Part shown: one piece after another, positions 42,702 to 51,194 of the stretch
Layout of the letters: every line of letters begins with the position of its first letter
Position numbering within the stretch: position 1 is the stretch's first letter
NCBI RefSeq assembly: GCF_030386795.1
Contig: NZ_JANUQM010000009.1
Location: 324,492 to 388,491, forward strand
Origin: Streptomyces sp. S.PNR 29
GTDB taxonomy: Bacteria; Actinomycetota; Actinomycetes; Streptomycetales; Streptomycetaceae
Reading direction: 5' to 3'
Length of the DNA stretch: 64,000 nt
Program-made: the position numbers and the translations under genes
Notes under the pieces: generated by a model
What the model saw: the letters and a program-made list of their open reading frames with translations, nothing else
Told to the model about the DNA's origin: nothing
Databases searched by the model: none

Positions 42702-42886
42702 GAGCCGTTTATGACGTCCACACCGGAGCGCGTGCCGGACTCGATGGCGGGCGCGAGGAAGGTGCGGGAGAGCCAGAAGCCGAACAGGGCGATCAGGACG
42801 ACGATCCAGACGCGGACGCCGAGGAACTTGACCGCTCCCCATGCGAAGAAGCCCAGGACGACGACGAGCGGCAGGCTGACGGTCAC
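42692..42886 (-). CDS. Spd-like two-helix membrane protein
   Basis: The 64-residue protein has two hydrophobic segments ('VSLPLVVVLGFFAWGAVKFL' and 'WIVVLIALFGFWLSRTFL'). Such short membrane proteins recur between transfer and replication genes of AICEs. No catalytic motif. Function inferred from position (intramycelial spreading). Confidence 0.65.
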   Translation of the reverse strand: MTVSLPLVVVLGFFAWGAVKFLGVRVWIVVLIALFGFWLSRTFLAPAIESGTRSGVDVINGSHA

Positions 42887-42901
42887 GGTTGGCGGATCCT
42901 T

Positions 42902-43093
42902 TCAGCGGACGGGGCAGCGGTGAGTGCGGGCGGCCAGCTCGGCGGCCGCGCGGCTGTCGTAGTCGGTGGAGAAGCCGCAGCGTGGGGCGATGCAGGCGGC
43001 GGTGTGCTTCTCGCGGCCACGGCCGTCGTAGTACGTGCCGACCTGGACGGGGCCGATGCGGACGACGTTGCGGAAACGGCGGTTGGCGGTCAC
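42902..43093 (-). CDS. Mobile element transfer protein (small, Cys-containing)
   Basis: The 63-residue protein contains 'IGPVQVGTYYDGRGREKHTAACIAPRCGFSTDYDSRAAAELAARTHRCPV', the conserved core of the AICE-associated mobile element transfer protein family, with three Cys residues plus His suggesting a small zinc site. It is probably part of the transfer/spread operon. Molecular role is unknown. Confidence 0.75.
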   Translation of the reverse strand: MTANRRFRNVVRIGPVQVGTYYDGRGREKHTAACIAPRCGFSTDYDSRAAAELAARTHRCPVR

Positions 43094-43105
43094 GCAGGTC
43101 TCCTG

Positions 43106-43777
43106 TCAGAGGTGGGCGGCGATGGCTTCGGCCATGGGCGCCGGGACGCCGAGGCGAGCGCGGAGGGTGGGGGTGTCAATCGGTGTTCCGGTGCGGGTGT
43201 GGTGTTCGGCGGCGACCTTGCGGGCGTGTGCGACGAGGGCGGCCGGAACGGGCACAGCGGAGCGCTCAGGCGGTTCATGTTCGATGGCCGGTCGCTGGGG
43301 CGAGGCTTGCTCTACGGCCGGTCGGGCAGGCGGCTCGGGACGGAGTGCGGGTTCGTCCGCCTGGCCATGGACCTCGATGTCCTTGTCGGGTTCGGCGGCG
43401 TGATCGAGCGTCTTCGGTGCGGAGTGGGCGAGTAGCGTGCCGCCGAGGAATGCGACCGCAGGCCACCCAGCGACGAGGATGCGCAGCCAGGCCGGGACCT
43501 TGCTCATGTCGAGGAGGCCGGCGGTGGCCACATTCGCGCCGAGTGAGGCAGCGAGCGCGATGACGAACCAGCACCACCCGGCCGCTTTCGCCTCCCCGGA
43601 GCGCAGCCGACGCCAGGCGGCGACGAGCAGCAAGTCGACCGAGATCGGGTAGGCCCACGCCTTCCACCCGTCCTGCCCGGCCGCCGAGGCGATGTCGTGC
43701 AGGTGGGCGAAGGACAGCGCGGCAGCGATGACAGCTTGGACGAGCACCGCGTCAACGCGGGCCAGTTGGGCGCGCAT
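43106..43777 (-). CDS. DUF2637 domain membrane protein (SpdB-like)
   Basis: From ATG 43777 (AAGGAG upstream) the protein is 223 residues. It has four hydrophobic helices ('VLVQAVIAAALSFAHLHDIA', 'WAYPISVDLLLVAAWRRL', 'WCWFVIALAASLGANVATAGLL', 'LRILVAGWPAVAFLGGTLLAH') followed by a hydrophilic Pro/Glu tail with a possible winged-helix segment at the C terminus ('RTGTPIDTPTLRARLGV'). DUF2637 proteins are AICE transfer-associated. A GTG at 43837 is an alternative start. Confidence 0.8.
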   Translation of the reverse strand: MRAQLARVDAVLVQAVIAAALSFAHLHDIASAAGQDGWKAWAYPISVDLLLVAAWRRLRSGEAKAAGWCWFVIALAASLGANVATAGLLDMSKVPAWLRILVAGWPAVAFLGGTLLAHSAPKTLDHAAEPDKDIEVHGQADEPALRPEPPARPAVEQASPQRPAIEHEPPERSAVPVPAALVAHARKVAAEHHTRTGTPIDTPTLRARLGVPAPMAEAIAAHL

Positions 43778-43861
43778 GATGCGGCTCCTTCCGGATTCAG
43801 GCATGCGAGGGGTAGGGACCTGGCGTGAGACGGTCACGCCGACCGGGATTGGTAGAGGAGT

Positions 43862-45238
43862 TCAGCCGGTCGCCGGGCGCGGCGAGACGACCGGGGCCAG
43901 GCCGCCGACCGGCTGTACGGCCACCTCAGGCAGGAAGGGCTTGAGCGCAGGCAGGTCCGGCACCAGGTGCCCGAACTCGCGGCAGATCTCGGCGGCATCG
44001 CCGAGGGACAGGTACGGCGTGCGGATGCGTGACCAGCCGCCGGAGGTGTCGCCCGCGACGGCGAGACCGGGCCGTTCGGGGGCGATGGCGCAGGCGGCCA
44101 AGACCGCCTCTGGGGCGATGTCGCCGAGCGCCATCTTCGCGGAGGCTTCGTCGTTCACTCGGTGGCAGACGCGGCCGGTCAACTGGGCCCGCAGCATGGT
44201 CGCGCCCTTGCCCAGCTCGGCGCCGAAGCGCTGCCCGCACACTTCCAGGTAGATCCCGGCAGCCCGGCCGAGTTGGGCGAGCCGGATGAGCTGGGTGACC
44301 ATCTCGTCCCGCCGTTCCTCGTCCGTCCTCGTAGCGACGAGGAAGAGTTCGGCCACCTCATCGACGAACAGCACAACGGGCACCGGGCGTTCATGCTCGG
44401 GCAGACCCCAGATGTCTGAGGTGATCTCCTCGGCCGGAGTGTCCGGGGCGATGCCTTGCCGGGCCTTGATCAGGTCGTATCGGTCCTCCATTTCCTTCAC
44501 GAGCACGGGCAGCAGCTCCGCGGCTTGCTGCGGATCGGTCGCCAGCGCGGAGAGCCGTGACGCGAACGGCGCCAGCTCCACACCACGCTTGCAGTCGATG
44601 CCGACCAGGGCGACCGGCTGAGGGGAGAGTCCGGCGATCAGGTGCCGCAGGTACATGGACTTGCCCGACAGGGTCGCGCCGAGCGTGAGTTGGTGGGGTA
44701 CGGCCCGGTAGTCGCGTACAAACGGCATGGCATCCTCCCGCAGCGCCACCGGCACCTGAAGGAGCCCGGCATCCACCTTGCGAGGCATCCGTACCCGCCG
44801 CAGCACATCGAAGCCGACCAGCCGCAGCTCAACCACACCGGGCTTGACCGTGGTCACGTACACGGCGTGAACGCCCCAGGCGTGCCGCAGCCGTTCCGCG
44901 GAGGCGGCGACATCGGCCGGTTCCTGCCCCGGAGCGAGCCGCAGACGGAGCCGTAGCCCGGTCGACGTCGGTCGGATGAGGCCCCGACGTGGCGGTACGG
45001 GACGGACCTCCCGCCGAGTGGTGGCCTTGACGGAGAGCAGCCGCAGCCGGGACGGCGCCACTGTCAGGCCGCACGCCTCCATGACCGAGCCGTACGAACT
45101 CAGCAGCCGGGCCGTGGCAATCGGCAGGCCGACCGTGGACCAGTACACCCCGGGATGCTTGGCCCGGGCGTAGGCGGCCCCGCCGCCCAGCGCGGCGACA
45201 GGGCCACCCACCTCCACAAGCGTCGCCAGATCGGTCAT
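43862..45238 (-). CDS. FtsK/SpoIIIE-type DNA translocase (TraSA-like)
   Basis: The 458-residue protein carries a P-loop 'LTLGATLSGKSMYLRHL' near residue 186, Walker B 'PVVLFVDEVAELFLVATRTDEERRDEMVTQLIRLAQLGRAAGI' near 290, and the FtsK arginine-rich C-terminal motifs. The N-terminal 60 residues contain a single hydrophobic stretch. Streptomyces conjugation needs only such a hexameric double-stranded DNA pump. Its ATG overlaps the stop of the upstream gene by one base, making a compact transfer operon. Confidence 0.93.
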   Translation of the reverse strand: MTDLATLVEVGGPVAALGGGAAYARAKHPGVYWSTVGLPIATARLLSSYGSVMEACGLTVAPSRLRLLSVKATTRREVRPVPPRRGLIRPTSTGLRLRLRLAPGQEPADVAASAERLRHAWGVHAVYVTTVKPGVVELRLVGFDVLRRVRMPRKVDAGLLQVPVALREDAMPFVRDYRAVPHQLTLGATLSGKSMYLRHLIAGLSPQPVALVGIDCKRGVELAPFASRLSALATDPQQAAELLPVLVKEMEDRYDLIKARQGIAPDTPAEEITSDIWGLPEHERPVPVVLFVDEVAELFLVATRTDEERRDEMVTQLIRLAQLGRAAGIYLEVCGQRFGAELGKGATMLRAQLTGRVCHRVNDEASAKMALGDIAPEAVLAACAIAPERPGLAVAGDTSGGWSRIRTPYLSLGDAAEICREFGHLVPDLPALKPFLPEVAVQPVGGLAPVVSPRPATG

Positions 45239-45594
45239 CAGGCGGCGGCCCCCGAAGCGGCCGGGAACGCGGCCGGAGTGACTGCGGCGGCGCGGTAGGC
45301 GATGCCGTGCCGCTGCTGTCCGTTGAACACGCTCTCCCACGGCCGGGCCACCAGCCCCGGCAGCGAGACGGGCGCCCCGAGCGTCAGCCCCTCGGACACA
45401 CCGCTCTCCGGAACAGTGACCTTGATCAGCGACGACTCGCCGTCCTCGATGTAGACGACGCCGATCGTCATCAGTGCCTCACCACTGTTTGCGTCCTTGG
45501 CGATCTCGCCCGTCTGCCGGTCACGGACCTTGGGCTCGGGCGCCTCGGTCAGCAGGATCGTCGCGGCCGAGGTCTCTACACGGATGGTGCGCAA
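45238..45594 (-). CDS. SCO3933-family regulatory protein
   Basis: The 118-residue protein contains 'VRDRQTGEIAKDANSGEALMTIGVVYIEDGESSLIKVTVPE' and 'GLVARPWESVFNGQQRHGIAYRAAAVTP', the conserved core of the SCO3933 family found upstream of tra in AICEs. No HTH is evident. First gene of the leftward transfer operon; two operator-like palindromes are at 45610 and 45684. Exact regulatory role is unknown. Confidence 0.8.
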   Translation of the reverse strand: MRTIRVETSAATILLTEAPEPKVRDRQTGEIAKDANSGEALMTIGVVYIEDGESSLIKVTVPESGVSEGLTLGAPVSLPGLVARPWESVFNGQQRHGIAYRAAAVTPAAFPAASGAAA

Positions 45595-45609
45595 GACTTC
45601 TTCCCATCT

Positions 45610-45625
45610 ACTCGTCTATACAAGG
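45610..45625 (-). promoter_or_regulatory. Candidate KorSA-type operator (site 2)
   Basis: ACTCGTCTATACAAGG lies 15 bases upstream of the SCO3933-family/tra operon start and matches ten or more positions of the palindrome at 45684. Confidence 0.55.
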
Positions 45626-45683
45626 TGCGTGATTCGAACCCGATCTCCCGGGAACGGCAACCACCTTGCCACACAACTTGCCC

Positions 45684-45699
45684 ACTCGTCTATACGAGT
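45684..45699 (-). promoter_or_regulatory. Candidate KorSA-type operator (site 3, perfect palindrome)
   Basis: ACTCGT-CTAT-ACGAGT is a perfect 6-bp inverted repeat in the promoter region of the transfer operon, between it and the end of the GntR gene. Confidence 0.65.
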
Positions 45700-45760
45700 A
45701 TTCGTGATGGGGTGTACGAGTTCGGAGAAGCGTCCCCGCGCACCACCGCAGCTCACGCGC

Positions 45761-46549
45761 TCACGTCGCTGGGAGCTGGTACGACAACACGTACGCGTCC
45801 GCCGCCATGACCGTGTCGCACACCTCCACGGCCCGCCCTTCGGTGTCGAACGCGGTCCGGATGAGGTGGATGACCGGCACGCCGGAGGCCAGGCGCAGCG
45901 TTCGGACCTCGTCGGGCGAGGGCATCCGGGCGCGGATCTCCTCCTCGAAGTGGTCGAGATGGTGGCCGAGCTCTTCGAGGCGGGCGTAGATGCCGCCGGG
46001 CCCCGGGTTCGGCTCGGCGATCGGCGTGCCCCGCGCGATGTCGAGCGGCAGGTAGGAGGTGGCGAACTCGACCGGCCGCCCGTCGAGAAGGTACCGGCGC
46101 CGCCGGGCCAGCACACGCCGCACCGAACCGAGCCGGGTGGAGATGTCCTGGCTGGCCTTCTCCTCCTTCACCTCCAGGCTGTCGACCTGCGGATGACTGC
46201 CGGCCGCATCAGCCTCCACGATGAACGCGGACTTGCCCTGCTCCCGGTGCCGCCGGGCGAACCGGTCGGAGGCGAGCCGCCGCACGGGCGGGCGTGGTCG
46301 CACAAAGACACCCTTGCCGTGCTCGGCATGCACCAGGCCCTCACCCTGGAGGATGGAGAAGGAGTTTCGAACCGTCATACGGGAAACCCCGTAATGCTCG
46401 ACAAGCTCAGCCTCCGAGGGCAGCTTTTCGCCCTCGCGGAATCGCCCACGGTCGATCGCTTCACGCAGCTGGTCGGCGATCTGCCGGAAGACCGCACGAT
46501 CGCTCGTGGGGTCGAGATCACCGAGGAGGCCCGAAGAAAGAGGGCTCAC
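45761..46549 (-). CDS. GntR-family regulator (KorSA-like)
   Basis: The 262-residue protein has an N-terminal GntR winged helix ('FRQIADQLREAIDRGRFREGEKLPSEAELVEHYGVSRMTVRNSFSILQGEGLVHAEHGKGVFV') and a UTRA ligand domain ('HPQVDSLEVKEE', 'RRYLLDGRPVEFATSYLPLDIA', 'IYARLEELGHHLDHFEEEI'). In pSAM2, KorSA of this type represses pra and so holds the element in the integrated state. It is divergent from the Nudix gene with operator-like sequence between them. Confidence 0.9.
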   Translation of the reverse strand: MSPLSSGLLGDLDPTSDRAVFRQIADQLREAIDRGRFREGEKLPSEAELVEHYGVSRMTVRNSFSILQGEGLVHAEHGKGVFVRPRPPVRRLASDRFARRHREQGKSAFIVEADAAGSHPQVDSLEVKEEKASQDISTRLGSVRRVLARRRRYLLDGRPVEFATSYLPLDIARGTPIAEPNPGPGGIYARLEELGHHLDHFEEEIRARMPSPDEVRTLRLASGVPVIHLIRTAFDTEGRAVEVCDTVMAADAYVLSYQLPAT

Positions 46550-46561
46550 GTGTACTCCTTT

Positions 46562-46577
46562 AGATATCTAGACGAGT
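46562..46577. promoter_or_regulatory. Candidate KorSA-type operator (site 4)
   Basis: On the minus strand the site reads ACTCGTCTAGATATCT and lies between the divergent GntR and Nudix starts. It has the same ACTCGTCTA half as sites 1-3, consistent with autoregulation. Confidence 0.55.
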
Positions 46578-46632
46578 GGGCGATTGTTGTTGCTACGGTG
46601 GAGAGCCTAGCCATCCGAGAGGGCCGAGGAAC

Positions 46633-47064
46633 GTGAGCACAGAACGCCCGCACTCCGTAAGCGTCGCCGGGGTCGTCGTCGACGACCAGGGCCGGGCCCT
46701 CCTGATCCAGCGCCGCGACAACGGTCACTGGGAACCCCCGGGCGGAGTCCTCGAACGCGAGGAAACCATCCCCGAGGCGCTGCAACGCGAGGTCCTCGAA
46801 GAGACCGGCATCAAGATCGCACTTCCTGCGACCCTGACCGGCGTCTACAAGAACATGAAGGGCTTGATCGTCTCCCTGGTCTTCCGCTGCGAAGCCGCCG
46901 ACGGCACGCCCACCACCGGCGATGAAACCCGCGCGCTGCGCTGGGCCACCCGCGAGGAAGTCGCCGAGCTTGCCGACGAGGCCTACGCGATCCGCGTCCT
47001 GGACGCACTCGACGCGGCGTCCCCGCCCGCCATACGCGCCCACGACGGCGTGAAACTCGTCTAG
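46633..47064 (+). CDS. Nudix hydrolase (Pif-like immunity protein)
   Basis: From GTG 46633 (GAGGAAC upstream) the 143-residue protein has a complete Nudix box: 'GGVLEREETIPEALQREVLEETGI' fits Gx5Ex7REUxEExGU. In pSAM2, the Pif protein has a Nudix box, gives conjugal immunity (donor-to-donor transfer block) and is transcribed divergently near korSA. The same layout here suggests the same role. The substrate nucleotide is unknown. Confidence 0.85.
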   Translation: MSTERPHSVSVAGVVVDDQGRALLIQRRDNGHWEPPGGVLEREETIPEALQREVLEETGIKIALPATLTGVYKNMKGLIVSLVFRCEAADGTPTTGDETRALRWATREEVAELADEAYAIRVLDALDAASPPAIRAHDGVKLV

Positions 47065-47110
47065 CCCGAACCCGCTGCACATGGCGGCCCACCTGCATGA
47101 AGGAACTTGT

Positions 47111-47542
47111 ATGCACGAGTATACGAGCACTACCCGAGTCTGGGGGCTCAGTTGCCCAGGATTTCCAGAAGAGGTCAGCAGAGCCCGCCGCTGGACCCGC
47201 GACATCCTTCGAGGCTCGCCCCTGGCGGACGACGCGGAACTGATCGTCAGCGAACTGAGCGCGAACGCGATCCTCCACACCGCCAGCGGCCGGGAGACCG
47301 GCGCCTTCCATTTGGCACTCGCGGTCTCACCTCAGGTGATCGCACTCTCGGTCACGGACGACGGAGGCACCGGCACGGCCCCGAAGGTCAAGCACCAGGA
47401 CCAAGACGCCGAGCACGGTCGAGGACTCGGCATGGTCAGCGTGCTCGCCCACCGAGTCGTGGTCCACCGCAGCCAGGCCGGCCACACGGTCACCGCGGAG
47501 CTCTTCACCACCACTCGGCGAGGAGACCACCCGTGCCGATGA
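47111..47542 (+). CDS. ATP-binding protein, anti-sigma-factor-like HATPase
   Basis: From ATG 47111 (AAGGAA upstream) the 143-residue protein has the GHKL HATPase_c_2 (RsbW/SpoIIAB-like) fold: N-box 'AELIVSELSANAILHTAS', 'LSVTDDGGTGTAPKV' and G2-box 'EHGRGLGMVSVLAHRVVVH'. Such short ATPases are common in Streptomyces and are usually not linked to anti-sigma partners. An operator-like half-palindrome overlaps its start. It stands between the Nudix gene and a small unknown gene. Confidence 0.85.
   Translation: MHEYTSTTRVWGLSCPGFPEEVSRARRWTRDILRGSPLADDAELIVSELSANAILHTASGRETGAFHLALAVSPQVIALSVTDDGGTGTAPKVKHQDQDAEHGRGLGMVSVLAHRVVVHRSQAGHTVTAELFTTTRRGDHPCR
47113..47128 (+). promoter_or_regulatory. 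Weak KorSA-type operator-like site (site 5)
   Basis: GCACGAGTATACGAGC shares the ATACGAG core of the other sites but matches the palindrome at only 11 of 16 positions and lies inside the start region of the HATPase gene. Confidence 0.3.
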
Positions 47543-47916
47543 ACACCACCCAGCGCGGCTACTGGTGCGAGTGCTGGACCGAAGACGTCACCGGACAACA
47601 ACCACCAGCATTCATCGCATCCTTCGACGCCCACACAGCACCCCAGGCAGACAGATGGATCGCGGTCATCCTCCGCACCATCACACCCATGCTCGACCCC
47701 GAAGCCTGCGACGCGGCATGGGACTGGCTCTACGACGGCCGCATCGAGACCCGGCGGGCACTCCTACGCGCAGAACCCTGCACAGTGACGATCAGTCAGG
47801 CCGAAGTCCGTGTCACATGGACGATCCGACCAGTGCTCTTCCTGCCCCTCGCACACCGCCAGGTCATCGAGCTCCCAGCGTGCGCATACGAGTTCAAACC
47901 GCGCCCCACAGACTGA
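47533..47916 (+). CDS. Unknown small protein after the HATPase gene
   Basis: The 127-residue product (GTG 47533 with AGGAG spaced 7; ATG 47539 also possible) has the body 'YWCECWTEDVTGQQPPAFIASFDAHTAPQADRWIAVILRTI'. The acidic N-terminal cysteines and Trp-rich pattern are not a family I know. It overlaps the HATPase stop and is likely co-transcribed. No motif for a reaction. It ends before a gene-free stretch. Confidence 0.65.
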   Translation: MPMNTTQRGYWCECWTEDVTGQQPPAFIASFDAHTAPQADRWIAVILRTITPMLDPEACDAAWDWLYDGRIETRRALLRAEPCTVTISQAEVRVTWTIRPVLFLPLAHRQVIELPACAYEFKPRPTD

Positions 47917-48243
47917 GTTACAACCTTCTCTACGGGTTCAAGTGCGGCTCGCTCCGCTCACCGCGCGCGGCCCGGCCCCCGGCCGGGCCTGCGCTCCTGT
48001 CTCCGCCCCGCTCCAGCCCGGCCGGCGCCCGTCCCGCGCTGCACAGCAATCAGCCGTCCGGAGAAGGGCTGCGTCGTGGCTGGAGCGGTCGGCTCCGCGG
48101 CTTTGCGGAGCCACTTTGATCACGGCCTCAACGTCGGGCCTTACCGGGTAGGTGCACAGACTGCCAGACGCGCCGGAAGCGTATGGGGGCCATGATCACT
48201 CGCGCCAAGCAGCACCCCCAAAGCCTCTATCGTGATGATCCCG
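47917..48243. other. Gene-free stretch before the AAA cargo gene
   Basis: These 327 bases include G/C-rich stem-forming sequence (48091-48112) and no convincing ORF. It probably marks the junction between conserved AICE genes and cargo. Confidence 0.4.
48091..48112. terminator. 8-bp stem-loop
   Basis: GGCTCCGC and GCGGAGCC around GGCTTT, followed by a TTTGAT tract. Confidence 0.55.
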
Positions 48244-50544
48244 TTACGGACTTCTAGCGCTTGACCCGCCAACGCGTCGAGCGCTAGCGAAATCCATTTC
48301 GTTATGAAATTCCTCGGAATTTACATGCAGGTTTAGCTGCGTGACGTTTGGCAAACTCGACCGGCTGAAGTACCTCTCTCCAAGGAGGGAACTATTTCTT
48401 ACGACAGCTTGCATGGAACGCACTCCGTGAGTGAAGTCCGAAATGCGCAAGAAAGCATTCAGCACATCTTCATCGATGGCCTTATGGCCGTCTTGCCCCT
48501 TCGGGAATAGCGAAGTCTCCCTCTCTAGGAATGTTCTGAGTAGTATCGCTCTCCTAATAACCCAAAAAGGATCGTCAGATCGCTTTTCAATCCCCTGCAA
48601 TTCCATGGTTCCGCGAACTCTGCTCAGAAAATCCGGACCTTTGGCGGCTCTATACTCAGCATTGCTTTCTTGTGATTTAAAACTCTCCAAACTAGAGTAG
48701 ACACCGCCAGCAAAGACGAAAACAGAACGCCCCACCGGGTGCACGGTCTGCCCTTCTTGGAAAGTTCCGTCTTGCATCGGTGAGAGGAAGTACCTGAGCC
48801 ATCCAAGAGGTCGATCGAAGAAGGAGTCAAATTCGTCCCAGAGTACGACTGGAACTTTTCCTCTAAGCCTGTCATCTCTCAGTAGGTGGAAAGAGTCGGC
48901 CAGTTCTGAAGTGTTCCTAAATTGCGAGAGATTAAATTCCTCGAACGTGAATTCTCGCTCCTGCACTTTAATTGAACCGATCACTTCTCTGACGGTAGTC
49001 GATTTTCCGGATCCAGGTTGGCCAAATACGGCTATAGAAAGCGGCGTTGGCGTGCGCGCTTTCTCGGTCTTCCAATACCGCCTTACGCGCGTTCCGGCCC
49101 TTTCTGCATACTCTTTCACAAGAGCCCTAACAGATTGGAAGCTTTCGATCTCGCGTCGGTCTACCGTTACCACCTTCCCGTATTTAAGATGCGGAATAGT
49201 GGTGTCCGCCAAGGCGTCATCAACCCCCCTGTAGACTATATCCCTCGCTATATCCTCAAGATCGCGACTACTTGCGAAAATTGCGGATGACTTAACATTG
49301 CGTTCCGTTACAGAAACCTCGGCTATCCTTTTATCTTTATCGAGGTCACGCTTGGATATTTTAAGAGCATCTTTAACTGCGACGAAGGGGAAGTCTGGGG
49401 CAGGATCCGCCTGAGTAGGATCCGCCTGACCAGAGCTATTCTCTGCAATTATACGGCCGAACCCATTCCTGTAGACTTCTTGCATGGCCTTGAGGCCGCG
49501 CCTCACCCCAATTCTAATTATCTCGTTAGCGCTTGTTGGGCTGCTTAGCGGGGCGTCTTTATTACCGATTGATGAAATGATCCGTTGAGTAATTGCGGTT
49601 GCTAGAGTTGAGGTGTAACCCCACATCCGCCCATTGAGCCAGAAGTCAGGTGCTCCTTCGACTCTTGCAGGATCGTAAAAAAGCGAGTAGTTGCGTCCAC
49701 CATGCACATCGCGATCGAACAAGAATGCTCCAGCTGGACCGAAGGATACGACCACGAAGCGGTACTGATTCAGTCGGCGCTCCTGCTGGAATATTTTGAG
49801 GCAGTCGCTTGCTTCGCTCTCCCAAGCTGTTCCGCGTCGTATTTCCAGACCGGAAACTCGGCGCAGATCGTCGGCTGTGGTTACGACAATCACCTTGTCC
49901 CGCCGACTGGGAAGTGCATCCCATAGTCGGTCCGTTCGCGCCAGCATGCCATCGCCGCCCGTCTTGACGATCAGCCATGGCCTTTTCTCGGGTTTATTAA
50001 TCGCCTTAGGCAATTCGTGGTCCTTGAAGAAACCTAGCCCCGAGTCGGCGATAACCACGAGGTCTGCGTTTTCTGGCTCAGCAATCCCGAGGCATTTCTC
50101 GTCATGCTTCTTGCATTCGCCCCTGCGGCTGATTCCGAGATCGTCCGAAATGCGCCACCGAAAATTTCGCAGATCGTCAAAATCTTTGACCTTGTCACTT
50201 TCGGGAAACGGTGCAAGGGTAGCGTGGTAATGGCTGATTTGCGTATCAAACCAGTCGACATGCTGCCAAGTCGGAGTCCAGACGTGGGCTTTCGGTAGAG
50301 CCGTGGTTATAAGCTTTTCCAAGAGGCGGGAACCGCCGGGGATTTCAAGCTGCCTAACCTCCTGCTGGCGCTCCTGCCACTTGGGGCCTGCGGTCCGCCG
50401 CGGTTCGCTCTCGTCTCGTTCCGCTACGACCCAGTCAGCGAGCGCATCCCCAGAAAGTACCACTGTGCGCCTCGCGCCTCGCGCATGAACGGCAGGTTGA
50501 CCGGGTGTTCGGGCTGCCTTGCCAGAGGATCTGTAAGCGGTCAT
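48244..50544 (-). CDS. Large two-domain protein, PfkB-like N terminus and AAA/P-loop C terminus (cargo)
   Basis: From ATG 50544 the protein has 766 residues. Its base composition is much lower in G+C than its neighbours (48301-48360 has 26 G/C of 60). The N-terminal half has a sugar-kinase-like pattern ('VVLSGDALADWVV', 'DLVVIADSGLGFF', 'PWLIVKTGGDGML', 'VIVVTTADDLRRVSG', 'VVVSFGPAGAFLFDR'). The C-terminal half has Walker A 'VFGQPGSGKSTTVREVIGS' near residue 511 and Walker B 'PVVLWDEFDSFF' near 566. It sits at the non-conserved end of the element, as defence or conflict genes often do. No named system is recognised; its function is unknown. Confidence 0.78.
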   Translation of the reverse strand: MTAYRSSGKAARTPGQPAVHARGARRTVVLSGDALADWVVAERDESEPRRTAGPKWQERQQEVRQLEIPGGSRLLEKLITTALPKAHVWTPTWQHVDWFDTQISHYHATLAPFPESDKVKDFDDLRNFRWRISDDLGISRRGECKKHDEKCLGIAEPENADLVVIADSGLGFFKDHELPKAINKPEKRPWLIVKTGGDGMLARTDRLWDALPSRRDKVIVVTTADDLRRVSGLEIRRGTAWESEASDCLKIFQQERRLNQYRFVVVSFGPAGAFLFDRDVHGGRNYSLFYDPARVEGAPDFWLNGRMWGYTSTLATAITQRIISSIGNKDAPLSSPTSANEIIRIGVRRGLKAMQEVYRNGFGRIIAENSSGQADPTQADPAPDFPFVAVKDALKISKRDLDKDKRIAEVSVTERNVKSSAIFASSRDLEDIARDIVYRGVDDALADTTIPHLKYGKVVTVDRREIESFQSVRALVKEYAERAGTRVRRYWKTEKARTPTPLSIAVFGQPGSGKSTTVREVIGSIKVQEREFTFEEFNLSQFRNTSELADSFHLLRDDRLRGKVPVVLWDEFDSFFDRPLGWLRYFLSPMQDGTFQEGQTVHPVGRSVFVFAGGVYSSLESFKSQESNAEYRAAKGPDFLSRVRGTMELQGIEKRSDDPFWVIRRAILLRTFLERETSLFPKGQDGHKAIDEDVLNAFLRISDFTHGVRSMQAVVRNSSLLGERYFSRSSLPNVTQLNLHVNSEEFHNEMDFASARRVGGSSARSP

Positions 50545-51147
50545 TGCGTGCCTTGTGCGGATCGGCTGTGAGGGATGAGGGTCATCTAGCTCATTTCGAT
50601 GATGGCGCAGTACCGACAGTGGCGCAAAGTGTGGGCAACTGGGCGACGATTGAACATCTGAGAGGGGAAAATGTTGGTCCTTCATATTGGCTCTGTGTGA
50701 CAACGCCGATATACACCGGCAGACGGGCGCGCACGCCTGCGGACGAGCACGACGCGTGAGAGGCACGCCAGCCGAAGGTCCAGCGCACCAAAGTTGCTTC
50801 GGGACGAAGGGGTCATCGCCCGAGGTGCCACCCATGCGCTTCCGCCGTCGCAACTTGCCCTGGTCGACGGCCAAACAGCGTGGCTCAGGCCGGCGGGGGC
50901 ACAGTGAGGCACACGCGCGCCTGCACGGTCGACTGCCCCGCCATCGTGGCTGGCTGTCGTCGGCTGAGGCTCCAACACTCTAGGGTCCAGGTCCGCCTAG
51001 GTTCATTCGAGGCGAAGGGTCCGTGCCATTGGCGTGCCAGATTCTGCGGGAAACCACGGGGAACAGCGGGGACTTGCCCCAGGTGCGTCCCGGGCTCCGG
51101 CACCGCCCCACCGCAGGTCAGCGAAGCAACCATGACCAAGAAACACT
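50545..51147. other. Region between the AAA gene and attR
   Basis: No supported gene is seen in these 603 bases. The stretch carries the AAA-gene promoter and a left-arm sequence before attR that includes 'CGTGCCAGATTCTGC', similar to the sequence at the 3' end of int. Confidence 0.4.
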
Positions 51148-51194
51148 AGCTTCCCAAGCTGAGAGCGCGAGTTCGATTCTCGTCACCCGCTCCA
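51148..51194. repeat. attR of the AICE (47-bp copy of tRNA-Gly 3' end)
   Basis: Exact 47-bp repeat of 39516-39562. A diverged terminator stem (CCCAGG...CCTGGG) follows, as at the tRNA. Confidence 0.92.

Larger units (their letters stand above)
39516..51194. mobile_element. pSAM2-type integrative conjugative element (AICE) at tRNA-Gly(CCC)
   Basis: An 11.7-kb element bounded by identical 47-bp repeats of the tRNA 3' end. It contains, from left to right, int, xis, repSA, Spd-like membrane proteins, a mobile element transfer protein, DUF2637, FtsK-type Tra, a SCO3933-family protein, KorSA-like GntR, a Pif-like Nudix, an HATPase, a small unknown and a low-GC AAA cargo gene. The functional set and the exact att repeats indicate a recent and possibly still mobile element. 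Confidence 0.9.

Noticed and set aside
45620..45668. tRNA-like fragment (GGTGCGTGATTCGAACCCGATCTCCC)
   Set aside because: The T-loop-like GTTCGAATC on the minus strand is present but no acceptor, D or anticodon arms fold around it. It is too short for a tRNA gene.
50687..50983. 98-codon ORF next to attR
   Set aside because: No domain, no ribosome-binding site, and the codon pattern is unlike the neighbours.
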